64,000 bases of DNA from Paenibacillus sp. PvR098 (GCF_017833255.1 NZ_JAFIBU010000001.1:1488001-1552000), one strand, 5' to 3'; counted from the stretch's first letter, positions 50,877-60,648 are shown. The notes: a model not told the origin generated them from the letters alone. Made by a program: numbers and translations.

Positions 50877-52325
50877 TTATTTTTTTAGCGTTTCTACAAA
50901 TATGCCCTTTCTTGTCATTTCTCCCCATTCATGCTTTTTGCCCCGAACCGCTTTAAATAAACCCTCCAGCCTCCAAAGCGTTTGAACCGGCCGGTACCAG
51001 AACGATTCCGATAGCGCCCAGACGAAAAGCTTGGTGACGTCTGAAATACGCTTATATTTGTTTAACGTCCAATCCTCCAGCAGCACGCTACCCATAGAAA
51101 GGAAAGATCCGTACAAAAGCATCGAAAGCATCAGCAGAAAGCTAAAAAGAATATCCATTTGTCCCGATATCAACCCTGCGGCCAAAATCATATAACCCAG
51201 TGCCTCCACTACCGGACCCAGCAGTTCTACAAAAAGAAAATAAGGCATGGCCACGAGCCCCACTCTGCCGAAGCGAGGGTTCAAAATCATTTTGCGATGA
51301 TTCCACAAGCTCTCGAACAGCCCCCGCTGCCAGCGGACACGCTGGCGCTTTAAAATGCTCAAGGTTTCCGGCGCTTCCGTCCAGCAAACAGGGTCAGGAA
51401 TATAAGCAATTTTTGCCTTGCTTTTTTTCTCGCGAATCAATCGGTGCAGTCGGACAATCAGCTCCATATCTTCCCCGATCGTCCCGACTTCATAGCCTCC
51501 GGCCTCAAGAACCCAATCTTTACGAAAAACCCCAAAAGCGCCGGAAACGATGAGCAGCATATTATATTGGCTTAATCCGATACGTCCCATAAGGAACGCG
51601 CGCAAATACTCGATCACCTGCATAATCACGATAGGCTTAGAAGATAACCGGACGTCTTCGATGCCCAGATGTCCCTGGTCGATGAGACTTCCGTTTGCGA
51701 TGCCGACGCTGCCGCCGCTGCCAATAATTTCTTCCCCAGGCCTTGCTTCGACGATCGGCTTCATAATTTTGAGAAAAGCGTCCGTATCCAGTACCGTATC
51801 CCCGTCCAGCGAGACAAAATAAGGATAATGCGAAAAATTAATGCCTGCATTCAAGGCGTCCGCTTTCCCTCCATTTTCCTTGTCAAGAAAAAAGAGACTT
51901 GGATGTTTACGGGAACGGTATACGCCGAGGATCGGCTTGGTGTCCTTTTTTAGACCCGACCAAAGCACCTGATGCCGAATCGCATACATATCAAACTCGG
52001 CCAATATCTTCTCCTTTGTACGATCCTTTGAGCCATCATTAATGACAATGATTTCATAACCGGAATAATTTATTCCAAGAAGGGAACGTACGCTTTCTAC
52101 GATATTGAGTTCTTCGTTATATGCAGGGACAAGGATAGATAACGGCGGACTAAACGAAGATTGAAGCAGTTCATCGTAATGGACCTTATGGATATTGGTT
52201 TCGCTGCGAAGCTTGCGAGCCGCAATGGCAAAGAGGAACAAATAAAAGCCCATGACCATAAAAACATAGACTACAATGATTAACGGACCGAACTCAAATA
52301 ACCCATACGTCCAATTATCCGACAT
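50877..52325 (-). CDS. Processive-type family 2 glycosyltransferase (membrane polysaccharide synthase)
   Basis: About 482 residues from ATG 52325 (GGAGGGGG upstream; 11-nt overlap with the HEAT-like gene; a longer frame begins at 52412). One N-terminal membrane helix precedes a GT-A domain: SILVPAYNEELNIVESV, NGGKADALNAG, the DxD SLDGDTVLD, GEDMELIVRLHR and the processive signature QRVRWQRG near residue 300. Three to four C-terminal helices follow. This layout matches cellulose-, hyaluronan- and PgaC-type synthases that polymerise and export a glycan. The sugar is unknown. Confidence 0.9.
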   Translation of the reverse strand: MSDNWTYGLFEFGPLIIVVYVFMVMGFYLFLFAIAARKLRSETNIHKVHYDELLQSSFSPPLSILVPAYNEELNIVESVRSLLGINYSGYEIIVINDGSKDRTKEKILAEFDMYAIRHQVLWSGLKKDTKPILGVYRSRKHPSLFFLDKENGGKADALNAGINFSHYPYFVSLDGDTVLDTDAFLKIMKPIVEARPGEEIIGSGGSVGIANGSLIDQGHLGIEDVRLSSKPIVIMQVIEYLRAFLMGRIGLSQYNMLLIVSGAFGVFRKDWVLEAGGYEVGTIGEDMELIVRLHRLIREKKSKAKIAYIPDPVCWTEAPETLSILKRQRVRWQRGLFESLWNHRKMILNPRFGRVGLVAMPYFLFVELLGPVVEALGYMILAAGLISGQMDILFSFLLMLSMLLYGSFLSMGSVLLEDWTLNKYKRISDVTKLFVWALSESFWYRPVQTLWRLEGLFKAVRGKKHEWGEMTRKGIFVETLKK

Positions 52326-53409
52326 GACGCTCCCCCTCCAGCATCTCCTCTGCTGCATCCCGGGCGTAACGATCCGGATGAAACGCTGCGATCTGCCGGA
52401 GTCTGGCGGCACTGTTAGGGTATTTTAATATGGAAAGTCCCGCCTCGATCCGAACCAAATAAGCAGGATCCCCTATCATTTGTTCCAACACCGCTAAAAA
52501 TTCCGGATTGCGAATTTCCCCCATCAGCCTTGCCGTCATAAGCCGAGCCGGCCAGGAGTAGCTTCTCCATTCCTTACTGGATTCCAGAAAAACCGACTCC
52601 GCCTCCTCCGTCATATAACCGAAATTGGCCAAGCCTTTCATGGCCCGAATCCGGAACTCCTCCGACTCATCATGCAGAAGCCCTTCAAACCATGCCAAAA
52701 CCCGCTCCGACCTGATATTGCGGATGCGAAGCACATCAACCAATTGCAGCCGCAGCGGGTACGGAGCTTCCGGGTTTCTCTCGATCAGTCTTTCAAGCAT
52801 AGGTTCCGGCATCGCCATCAATACACTCCGATACATGTGGTCCGAAATCGGCTTCAACGTACTTGTGGCACTTTGAACCAAAAGTAAATCGACGATCCCC
52901 AGATATTGAAGCTGGACCAGAACACGAATCGCGGTCCATCTCTCATTGTCCGTGGTTCCGTGATGGTCAACGAAACGAAGGACCTCTTGTTCAAACCCCT
53001 TTAACTGAAAAAGACCGATAAAAACAAGCGTATCCAAACGGACATTCATTCTTCGGCTGTGAAGCGATCGACGGTATCGATCCGAATAAATCTCAGAAGC
53101 TATACGGGATATACGCGAAATCTCGGATGGCGAGCGGCTGACATTGATCCGGTGATATAAATAATATTCCAAGGCTTTAAGCTGCCATGGATGCCGTGGT
53201 ACGATAAGACGGGATAGCGTACCGTCCTTTAAAAAATGCTCGATCGGGGAATCAATAACCTGCATGCGATTCGTCCAGCGGCCCATTTTTCCCCTTATGC
53301 GGTTTAAGTACCACTTACGGTACACTAGATAAATATACAGAACCAGTAGTAAGCCGGCCATAACCGCACAAAACCAGCTGACAACAGTTAAGGTGTAAAC
53401 GATATTCAT
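52315..53409 (-). CDS. Membrane-anchored helical-repeat protein (HEAT-like)
   Basis: 364 residues. One N-terminal membrane helix (about 8-30) precedes a basic stretch and a long all-helical region with HEAT-like repeats. Examples are residues near 195-235 (LIERNPEAPYPLRLQLVDVL), near 240-280 (LHDESEEFRIRAMKGLANFG) and near 310-345 (IGDPAYLVRIEAGLSILKYP). Such scaffolds mediate protein contacts. Start overlaps the stop of the two-component gene as ATGA, and its end overlaps the glycosyltransferase start, so the three products are made together and may form one complex. Confidence 0.78.
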   Translation of the reverse strand: MNIVYTLTVVSWFCAVMAGLLLVLYIYLVYRKWYLNRIRGKMGRWTNRMQVIDSPIEHFLKDGTLSRLIVPRHPWQLKALEYYLYHRINVSRSPSEISRISRIASEIYSDRYRRSLHSRRMNVRLDTLVFIGLFQLKGFEQEVLRFVDHHGTTDNERWTAIRVLVQLQYLGIVDLLLVQSATSTLKPISDHMYRSVLMAMPEPMLERLIERNPEAPYPLRLQLVDVLRIRNIRSERVLAWFEGLLHDESEEFRIRAMKGLANFGYMTEEAESVFLESSKEWRSYSWPARLMTARLMGEIRNPEFLAVLEQMIGDPAYLVRIEAGLSILKYPNSAARLRQIAAFHPDRYARDAAEEMLEGERHVG

Positions 53410-55058
53410 ACTCTCTTCCCCTGAAGAATCCGCAGTAGTCGCGCCTCAAGCTCCTGCAGCCGGAACGGCTTGACCACGTAGTCGTCGATTCCTAACCGCA
53501 TTGCTTTGGCGATTTCCTCTTCTTCTCCTACTCCGGTCAGCATGATGATCCGGTAACGGTCTGCCGGATAACCTGCCCGTAAACGTGCAAGCACCTCTAA
53601 TCCGTTAATCTTGGGCATCATTCGATCCAGAATGACTAAATATTGGGCTGTCTGTCGGTGCCACTCGTCCTCAAAAAAAACAGATCCGTCACCGAAAGTA
53701 CGGATATCGAGCGCCTTGCCGTCCAGCTCCAGATCCCTTAATCTCCGGTGCAGCATATTGCGAATGATGGGATCGTCATCCAGAATGGCGATGCGCCATA
53801 CCTCCGGTCCTTTTTCCAGCTCTGCGTCGGCCTCAAGCACGGTCCCCGGCCCCCGCAGCTTGGCTTGCTTCATCGCGTCGGACCAATGAGCCTCATGAAG
53901 CTCCAGCCCCTGCTGTACCGTGATTTGTTCATAAATCAAACAGAAGCTCTTGCTAACTGATAATCCTTCCGCTTCAAACGTATGTTCAGCGAAGCGTTGA
54001 ATCAAATCATTCCATCGTTGCTTTGCTTGATCCGGCCTCAAGCCTTTGGATAACAGCAAAAACCGATCCTTCTCCCACCGGATGAGAAGCTCGTCAGGGA
54101 GCAGCCGGTCTTTAAGGAATGCGGCGGTTTGAGCTAAAAAAGCATCTCCTTCAGCATGCCCGAACCGTTGATTGATGTCTCTGAAATGATCGATATCCAG
54201 CATGGCTGCATAAAGCGGAGTGCCGTTCTGCAAACTTTCATGGCTGTAACGCTCCCATTCCTTTCGGAGGTAGGGGGCATTATACAAGCCGGTTAATTCA
54301 TCCAACAGCATATATTTGCCGATGGCTTGCTTGCGGCGGATTTTATTCATCACACGGACGGTGAATTCATCCGGATCAATGGGTTTGGCCAGAAAATCAT
54401 CCGCTCCGAGAGCATAGGCCATGATGCGGTCACTCTTATCGTGCTGTGCACTCATTAAGATGACAGGCACGATCATTTCTCCGGATCTGTCCTGCAGCAA
54501 GTTTAATAATTGATAGCCGCTTTGTCCCAATAGCAGGACTCCCATTACGATACAATCCGGCTTAAAGTCATAAAACCACTGAACAGCTTTGTCGGGAAAG
54601 AGGGTAGCCAGAACCATGCAGTCTTCCATTTCCAAATGTTCTTTATAAAGCTGCAAAAGCGCCAGATCGTCATCGACAAGCAGAACTAAAGGTTTGGATG
54701 GCAAGGGAATGGACGCGGACACGGAATCCATAACAGCTTCTTCAGTCTCCGCTGCTGTGGTCTTTGGCGGCTGTAGATCCACCGACTTTGCCGCGGCTTG
54801 AGCCCTTAGATGAAGCAGAGGGACAAGGATCTGGGTGATCTCCGGAAGGGACAAGACTTTGCCGCCTTCCTCATCAATCTGCTGGAGCAGTATGATGGCT
54901 TTATCGGTCCATTCCGGTAAACCTATGATAGCCGCACTGCCTTTGATGGTATGCAGCAGCCGATACACCTCGGATTCATGGACTGCGGATCCTTCCGACT
55001 GCCATTTGCCAATGGTTCGGTCGAACTGCTGAAAAAAGACTTCCTGGTATTTGTGCAT
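53406..55058 (-). CDS. HPt-REC-degenerate GGDEF-REC signalling protein
   Basis: About 550 residues from ATG 55058. Domain order: HPt (His36 in LLHTIKGSAA), receiver 1 (about 125-245) whose phosphoacceptor Asp position is Gly (DCIVMGVLLLGQSG), a GGDEF-fold domain (about 255-405) keeping FGHAEGDAFL but with WEKDRF in place of the GGDEF loop and no RxxD I-site, and receiver 2 (about 430-550) with intact VILDRMMPKINGLEVL and a VVKPF lysine. It is thus unlikely to make c-di-GMP. It probably relays phosphate between HPt and receiver 2 and controls the glycosyltransferase cassette downstream, with which it overlaps by 4 nt. Confidence 0.9.
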   Translation of the reverse strand: MHKYQEVFFQQFDRTIGKWQSEGSAVHESEVYRLLHTIKGSAAIIGLPEWTDKAIILLQQIDEEGGKVLSLPEITQILVPLLHLRAQAAAKSVDLQPPKTTAAETEEAVMDSVSASIPLPSKPLVLLVDDDLALLQLYKEHLEMEDCMVLATLFPDKAVQWFYDFKPDCIVMGVLLLGQSGYQLLNLLQDRSGEMIVPVILMSAQHDKSDRIMAYALGADDFLAKPIDPDEFTVRVMNKIRRKQAIGKYMLLDELTGLYNAPYLRKEWERYSHESLQNGTPLYAAMLDIDHFRDINQRFGHAEGDAFLAQTAAFLKDRLLPDELLIRWEKDRFLLLSKGLRPDQAKQRWNDLIQRFAEHTFEAEGLSVSKSFCLIYEQITVQQGLELHEAHWSDAMKQAKLRGPGTVLEADAELEKGPEVWRIAILDDDPIIRNMLHRRLRDLELDGKALDIRTFGDGSVFFEDEWHRQTAQYLVILDRMMPKINGLEVLARLRAGYPADRYRIIMLTGVGEEEEIAKAMRLGIDDYVVKPFRLQELEARLLRILQGKRV

Positions 55059-55229
55059 AAACACGGACCTGCCTAAGTTATGAGGATGGAAATAATAACA
55101 TATACAATTTTACCTGAAAACAGAACCCCTGAATACAAGAATATCTAACTTTCTCCTCATGATTGCAGCGTGCCAATAACGCCATGGCCGCTTGCCATCA
55201 CGTCCGCACTCAGGGGATAGGCGCTCATT

Positions 55230-55515
55230 CCCCAATTAAAGCACTCAACACTTTGGAGATGCTGCACAACGCTGAACCTGACTGTCTGACTCGAGTACGT
55301 ATTGTAAAGGATAAAAAGCTCTGCATTCCATGCAGTGATTTCTCTGCACGGAACCATGAAGTTCAAGTACATTTCGGCTGCCGGCGCGCTGATGTAATCC
55401 ATCGATGTTTTGCGTGATGATCGTTTTAAGCCGGCCTATCTTCTCCAGCTTTGCTAATGCATCATGGGCCGGATTGGGCAGCGCATTCGGATAAATCTTA
55501 CTATCCATGTTTTTT
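55230..55515 (-). pseudogene. Sirtuin (Sir2/CobB-type) remnant
   Basis: A minus-strand stretch encodes a central sirtuin segment: [17 protein letters not shown], then [14 protein letters not shown], then [16 protein letters not shown] with the first zinc cysteines. The N-terminal NAD-binding GAG segment is missing, the frame breaks near the second zinc cysteine pair (AASPKC then stop), and the C-terminal third is absent. A degraded fragment of a normal gene of about 240 residues. Confidence 0.8.
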
Positions 55516-55563
55516 CCCGGTTTGTCTATCTCGATTCTTAGACGGGAGGAGTATCCCTCAGCC

Positions 55564-55615
55564 CAAAAAAACCTAACCGTTTCGCTCCTGAATTGCAGGA
55601 ATGAAACCGTTAGGT
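55564..55615 (-). terminator. Terminator of the creatininase gene / hyu operon
   Basis: ACCTAACGGTTTC / GAAACGGTTAGGT stem on the minus strand with an inner TCCTG/CAGGA and then seven T residues. Confidence 0.88.
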
Positions 55616-55675
55616 AATGAATTGATGTTATGGCCATGTGCTCATAGTCTGCTGTGTTTGTTCAGCGGGGGCGGA

Positions 55676-56449
55676 TTAAGTGAACTCTCCCAGCTTGAAG
55701 GTATCCTTAAGCCAAACCGCGACCTCTTCAGACAAAGCATCCAAGATGACTTTGCCTGCAGCGGAGCTTGCGCCGGCCGGCGTCCCGAAGACGCCGCTGG
55801 CGCTAATGGCTTGCACCCCCTTGGCCTGCATGGTTTCCAACCATCCAGCTTCTCCCGCCGTATAGCCCGTGACGGCTTCAAACGCGCGAACATGGTGCTC
55901 TCCCATGACGTGAAGCGCCAGACTCGTCTCAATCGCGCCGGCATGACTGTCCGTAGATGCAAGCTGGAGCCCAGCCGACACCCCGGCTTGAAACATAACA
56001 TTCAGGAAGCGCCCGAAATCGGCATAAGCTGCCACCTGTATTCCGGGCCATTTACTGCTACATCCGTCCACGTATTCGCTGAGGAAACGGAAATTCCCGC
56101 CATGGAAACTGAGCAGACAAATGCGGTTCAGCCCCATACGCCCCAATGCCGTGATGTAAGCCTGAATCTCGGCCCCGAGTGTTTCGGGATCAAGGGTCAC
56201 TGTGCCGGGAAAATCCACGTGGTGCTCCGATAGGCTTGCCATGATCGTAGGCGTTACAAGGATGGGCTCGCTGCACCTTGCCGCGACATCGGCAGCCAAC
56301 ACTTCAGCCAATGCAGAATCGGTCGCCAGAGGTAAATGAGGCCCATGCTGTTCGAACGCACCGATGGGGATCAGACCGACCGCGCCGCGGTCCTGCGTGA
56401 CCGCCCTGGCTTCGGACGACGTCAAATATTTCAGTTCGACAAAGCTCAT
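55676..56449 (-). CDS. Creatininase-family amidohydrolase
   Basis: 257 residues. The binuclear metal site of creatininase appears as E33-Q-H35 in GAFEQHGPHLPLATD with the following Asp, HHVDFPGT, SFHGGN and later SHAGAIETSL with the ligand Glu. Members hydrolyse cyclic amides (creatinine, 3-dehydro-scyllo-inosamine-like or pterin intermediates). Start overlaps the hyuB stop by 4 nt (ATGA). The neighbours being hydantoinase/oxoprolinase subunits supports a cyclic amide or lactam pathway (inference). Confidence 0.9.
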   Translation of the reverse strand: MSFVELKYLTSSEARAVTQDRGAVGLIPIGAFEQHGPHLPLATDSALAEVLAADVAARCSEPILVTPTIMASLSEHHVDFPGTVTLDPETLGAEIQAYITALGRMGLNRICLLSFHGGNFRFLSEYVDGCSSKWPGIQVAAYADFGRFLNVMFQAGVSAGLQLASTDSHAGAIETSLALHVMGEHHVRAFEAVTGYTAGEAGWLETMQAKGVQAISASGVFGTPAGASSAAGKVILDALSEEVAVWLKDTFKLGEFT

Positions 56450-58440
56450 AACAGCTGATCTTCACCTGAGGGTACCTGCGCCGCACTGCCTGCCGGGGGA
56501 AGAAACACATCATTGAAGGTGATTTTGCCAGCTTCGCGTTTCTCTTCAGCATATTGACCGCGGTTGATCAGCTTCATCGGAGCTCTCTCCCGACGAATTT
56601 GCCGCCTTTTCTGTTGAGTGGCTTCCTTGTCAATCACATAGTCAACCGTAAGCCCCTGTATGCGCTTTTGAACTACCACGCCATAGTCACGCTCGGCGCT
56701 ATCGATTGAAACCAGCTGCCTTAGCACATCCATGCGTACAGCCTCCACATCCCTCTCCAGCGCATCACCCCAGCCTCCTCCGCCGGGGGTTGTCACCCGG
56801 ATAATATCGCCCGCTTTCACCGGAATCCCCTCCTGGCAGAATTGAATCAGCCGTTCGTTGGGAGTACCGGGATTAATCCACGTCCCGCCTGGCTTGCCTG
56901 GACCGCCTCCGTTGACACCGTAACAACCGAATGCCGTCCGGTCGACATAGGTGACATAATATCCATCGGCCAGCATACGGATGTCCTTTACGTAGCCCAT
57001 TCCTCCGCGATATTTGCCGCAGCCGCCTGAATCGGGATTGAGCGCAACCCGCTCGACAATAACAGGATATCGCTGTTCAATAAATTCCGCCGGAAGATTC
57101 TTCGCATCGTTGACCATGTCCACTGCGTCAGTTCCGTCCGCATAAGTACGCGCACCGGAACCGCCGCCAAAAACCTCACGGTAGAGCCAAGGCTTTCCTT
57201 CCTCGTCGTATCCGTAAACGCCGTATACCTGCACGCAGTGCATATCCGCCGACACGTTTCCGCCAAATGCCTGTGCAAGAGCGGCTCCATAAACGCCGAA
57301 ACCCCGGAACCAACATTGCATACGGTTGATTACAGGCGCCGGATACTCCGACGTGAGCACAGTGCCAGGAGGCAGCTCGCAGCGGAAAACCCGGGTAACC
57401 CCCTCGTTGATCACCGTACCCGGAGCAAACCCGGCCAGGAACGAACCCACCCACTTGGACAAAAAGCGGCCGTCGTTAGGCGAGTTCAGGGGCCCCTCCG
57501 TTTGCGGATTCGTACCGGTCCAGTCCAGAATGATTTTCTCGGGATCCTTACGCAGAGTAACCATCAGCTTAACCGGATCTTCCAGGTTAATTCCATCGTT
57601 ATCGAGGAAATCCTCACCAATGAACTCCCCATTAGGAAACATAGGCAGGATCACGTCGCGTACCGCTTCGGCGCAGCGATCCATCAATTTGTACATGGCC
57701 GCCTCGACAACATCAGCGCCGAGACGGTCGCAAAGCTGCTTCACTTGACGCTCAATAAGACGGCAGGCGCCGATAAAAGCATCCAAATCTCCGCGCATCG
57801 TATCCGGGAAGCGGGTATTGCGAAGAACAATCTTATAAATGTCATCCTGTAACTTGCCTTGGTTGTACAATTTGACCGGCGGGACCTGAATCCCCTCTTC
57901 AAAAATACTGGTGGAAGTGGTTGGCCAACTGCCTACCGACCGACCGCCAACGTCCTCGGTATGACCAAAGATCAAGGCGAAAGCCATGAGACGACCGCTG
58001 TGAAATATGGGAACGCACACACAATAGTCGGGCAGATGCGTGATGGTACCATGGGAGTCGTAAGGGTCATTATAGAGAAAAACGTCCCCCTCATGGATCT
58101 CATCCAGAGGAAAATGAGCGCGTATAGGATCCGCACTGGCGCCCCAGGAAACGGACGTTACGTTGTTGCAATCAACGGTACATATAGAAGCCCGGTAATC
58201 GTGCTGCTCACGAATGATGGTCGAGCGCCCTGCAAGCTCTACAGCTGCTTCACCCTCGTCTACCGCTGCCTCTAAACCTCCCTCTACGACATCCAAAGTA
58301 ATAGGATCTACCTGCGCCTTGAAGCGTTCAATGCGCGCCCATTCTTCCTCTGAACGGGGCCACTCCTGCTGCCGGAACGGCTTATACAAAGGCGACTGGT
58401 AAATGGACTCATCGAAAATCAATGGTTTGGCGTTTGCCAT
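56446..58440 (-). CDS. hyuB: Hydantoinase B / oxoprolinase-type subunit B
   Basis: 664 residues from ATG 58440 (AAAGGAGG 8 nt upstream; a longer frame begins at 58491). HyuB/acetone-carboxylase-alpha-like family: VDPITLDVVEGGLEAAVDE, EGDVFLYNDPYDSHGTITHL, GHTEDVGG, VFGGGSGARTYADGTDAVD and TTPGGGGWGDAL. With HyuA it hydrolyses 5-oxoproline, hydantoin-like or related rings using ATP, or carboxylates ketones. Follows hyuA at 1 nt. Substrate not identified. Confidence 0.93.
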   Translation of the reverse strand: MANAKPLIFDESIYQSPLYKPFRQQEWPRSEEEWARIERFKAQVDPITLDVVEGGLEAAVDEGEAAVELAGRSTIIREQHDYRASICTVDCNNVTSVSWGASADPIRAHFPLDEIHEGDVFLYNDPYDSHGTITHLPDYCVCVPIFHSGRLMAFALIFGHTEDVGGRSVGSWPTTSTSIFEEGIQVPPVKLYNQGKLQDDIYKIVLRNTRFPDTMRGDLDAFIGACRLIERQVKQLCDRLGADVVEAAMYKLMDRCAEAVRDVILPMFPNGEFIGEDFLDNDGINLEDPVKLMVTLRKDPEKIILDWTGTNPQTEGPLNSPNDGRFLSKWVGSFLAGFAPGTVINEGVTRVFRCELPPGTVLTSEYPAPVINRMQCWFRGFGVYGAALAQAFGGNVSADMHCVQVYGVYGYDEEGKPWLYREVFGGGSGARTYADGTDAVDMVNDAKNLPAEFIEQRYPVIVERVALNPDSGGCGKYRGGMGYVKDIRMLADGYYVTYVDRTAFGCYGVNGGGPGKPGGTWINPGTPNERLIQFCQEGIPVKAGDIIRVTTPGGGGWGDALERDVEAVRMDVLRQLVSIDSAERDYGVVVQKRIQGLTVDYVIDKEATQQKRRQIRRERAPMKLINRGQYAEEKREAGKITFNDVFLPPAGSAAQVPSGEDQLL

Positions 58441-58441
58441 A

Positions 58442-60520
58442 TTAAGAACCTCCTTTAGCGTTTCGGGTGAGGAGCAAGTGCCCAAACTCATTCACAGTAA
58501 CTACCCATCCGGGTTCCACAACCGTTGTGGTATCGTACTGTTCAATCACCGCAGGCCCGGCCAGCGAATCCGAGATCGGTTCCTTGGGACGTTCATACAC
58601 AGGACAATCCACGAACCCCGAGGCATCATTCAGATACATTGGCAGCGTGGACTTCAGCAGGTCACTCCAACGGAGATTCGAGCTTCCCTTCGAGTTCTGA
58701 CGAGGCGGTGCCAACAGCCCAAACCCGGTCACTCCAATGTTTACAATCTCAACCAGCGTCTTGTTTTCGTAGGAATACCCATACTGATCCTCATGAACGG
58801 CGTGGAAATCCTTAATCGTACTGGCAAGCGATCCGGCTATGGAGCCATCCGGGATAGGCAGGGAAACACGAATTTCAAACGCCTGACCGACATATCGCAT
58901 GTCCAGGAATGCCTGCAGGCGGATGCCTTTACGATCAAATCCCTGACGGCCGAGATCCTGTATAACCCGATCACGCAGCTGCAGGAACTCGTCGTTCAGC
59001 CGTTCCACATCAAGTGCGTCTTCGAGCTGCACATCGGTTATCACGTGGTCCACACGTACGTCCGAATAGAGCAGACCCGCTGCAGCAGTAGCCCCAGGCG
59101 CCGTTGGGATCAGGATTCTGCTCATGTCCAGCGCATTGGCAACAGGGGAAGCCATGAGACCGCCTGCGCCGCCAAAGGCAAACAACGCGTAATTGCGAGG
59201 ATCCCGGCCGCGGCGTACAGAGACGACGCGTATCCCGGCAGCAATATTCTGCGTAGCGATTTCCAATATGCCTGCGGCCGCTTTCTCAACCGAAAGGCCC
59301 AGAGGCTCAGCAATTTTAGTCTTTATTGCTTCATAGGCCGCCTGCCGATCTAGTGGAATCGACCCGCCAAGCAGGTAAGGCGGAATCCGCCCAAGCACCA
59401 GGTTCGCATCGGTAATCGTAGGCTCTTGACCGCCCCTTCCATAGCACACAGGTCCAGGAAAAGCCCCCGCACTCTGCGGCCCTACCCGCAGGGCCTTGCT
59501 GCCGCTAAGCCAGGCGATGGAACCGCCGCCCGCTCCCACTGTAGTCATGTCGATCATAGGAGCCTTAATATCGTAAATATCGATCTTACCTTCAGTTAAC
59601 AGTCGTGGGATTCCGCCTTCAATGAGTGCCATATCCGTACTGGTCCCACCCATATCCAGAGTTAACACATCATGTATTCCTGCCGCGCCGGAAATGGCAG
59701 CAGCAGCAATGACGCCCGCCGCTGGCCCCGACAGGGAAGCAGCAATAGGCCGTTTAATCAACTCGTTAGCAGTAGCAACACCGCCACTGGATTTCATAAC
59801 ATATAACGGGGCTTCTATTCCTGCCCCTTGCGCCCGGTCGCCCAGCCGATCAAGATAGGTGGAAAGGAGAGGCATTAAGCCGGTATTCAAGCACGTGGTC
59901 AATGTCCGTTCATACTCACGGTATTCGCGTATGACATCAGCTGAAATGGAAACAAAACACTCAGGGTATTCCTCTAGAATGATATCTCGAGCCCGTTCTT
60001 CATGGACCGGATTCTGATAGGAATGGAGGAAGGACACGGCGATTGCTTTTACGCCCAAATCACGGTATTCGCGCGCAGCTAAGCGAATCTGCTGTTCATT
60101 CAGCGGACGCAGCTCCTCGCCTCGATAATTGAGACGTCCCTCAACCTCGCGAACCAGTTCCAGAGGCACGACTCGCGTAGGTTTGATCCACCAGGTGATA
60201 GCGCCGAATTCTCCGGGTACGTTCTGACGTGCCACCTCCAGCATATCGCGGTATCCATTGGTGACGATGAGCCCGAGGCGAGAGTACTTTGCCTCCAATA
60301 CAGCGTTCGTAGCCACAGTGGTTCCGTGCAGCAGCATGGTAACATCGGAAGCGGATGCGCCGATTTCAGCCAGAACACCTTCGATTCCGGCAAGGAAGGC
60401 GCGGGATGGGTCATCGGGAATACTGGATGTCTTGAACACTATCTCCTCACCAGTCACATCATTGAGAGCTACCACATCTGTAAACGTGCCGCCTGTGTCG
60501 ATACCAATGCGCCAACTCAT
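58442..60520 (-). CDS. hyuA: Hydantoinase A / oxoprolinase-type subunit A
   Basis: 692 residues. An ASKHA-type N-terminus with phosphate loop GIDTGGTFTDVV (6-17) and LLHGTTVATNAVLE. A central domain with KSSGGVATANEL, SLSGPAAGVIAAAA and LTLDMGGTSTDMALIEGG follows. Late GGAGGLMASPVANALDM belongs to the C-terminal domain. ATP-using partner of HyuB. First gene of hyuA-hyuB-creatininase; AAAGGGGAGG precedes the start. A palindrome upstream (60649-60662) may be a site for the Crp/Fnr protein encoded just before. Confidence 0.93.
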   Translation of the reverse strand: MSWRIGIDTGGTFTDVVALNDVTGEEIVFKTSSIPDDPSRAFLAGIEGVLAEIGASASDVTMLLHGTTVATNAVLEAKYSRLGLIVTNGYRDMLEVARQNVPGEFGAITWWIKPTRVVPLELVREVEGRLNYRGEELRPLNEQQIRLAAREYRDLGVKAIAVSFLHSYQNPVHEERARDIILEEYPECFVSISADVIREYREYERTLTTCLNTGLMPLLSTYLDRLGDRAQGAGIEAPLYVMKSSGGVATANELIKRPIAASLSGPAAGVIAAAAISGAAGIHDVLTLDMGGTSTDMALIEGGIPRLLTEGKIDIYDIKAPMIDMTTVGAGGGSIAWLSGSKALRVGPQSAGAFPGPVCYGRGGQEPTITDANLVLGRIPPYLLGGSIPLDRQAAYEAIKTKIAEPLGLSVEKAAAGILEIATQNIAAGIRVVSVRRGRDPRNYALFAFGGAGGLMASPVANALDMSRILIPTAPGATAAAGLLYSDVRVDHVITDVQLEDALDVERLNDEFLQLRDRVIQDLGRQGFDRKGIRLQAFLDMRYVGQAFEIRVSLPIPDGSIAGSLASTIKDFHAVHEDQYGYSYENKTLVEIVNIGVTGFGLLAPPRQNSKGSSNLRWSDLLKSTLPMYLNDASGFVDCPVYERPKEPISDSLAGPAVIEQYDTTTVVEPGWVVTVNEFGHLLLTRNAKGGS

Positions 60521-60648
60521 TCGGTCCTCCCCTTTCTGAATCTTCCTGATAGTGCATCACGCCGAAAGCAACTACACCAGGCCTCTTCAGCGTTTGCCTG
60601 AACCTAGTATAGCAGGGGATTACCTGTCGATCTGTTCATTAGTTACAT

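Noticed and set aside
53406-55058. Active diguanylate cyclase
   Set aside because: The GGDEF loop is replaced by EKDRF, so c-di-GMP synthesis is unlikely.
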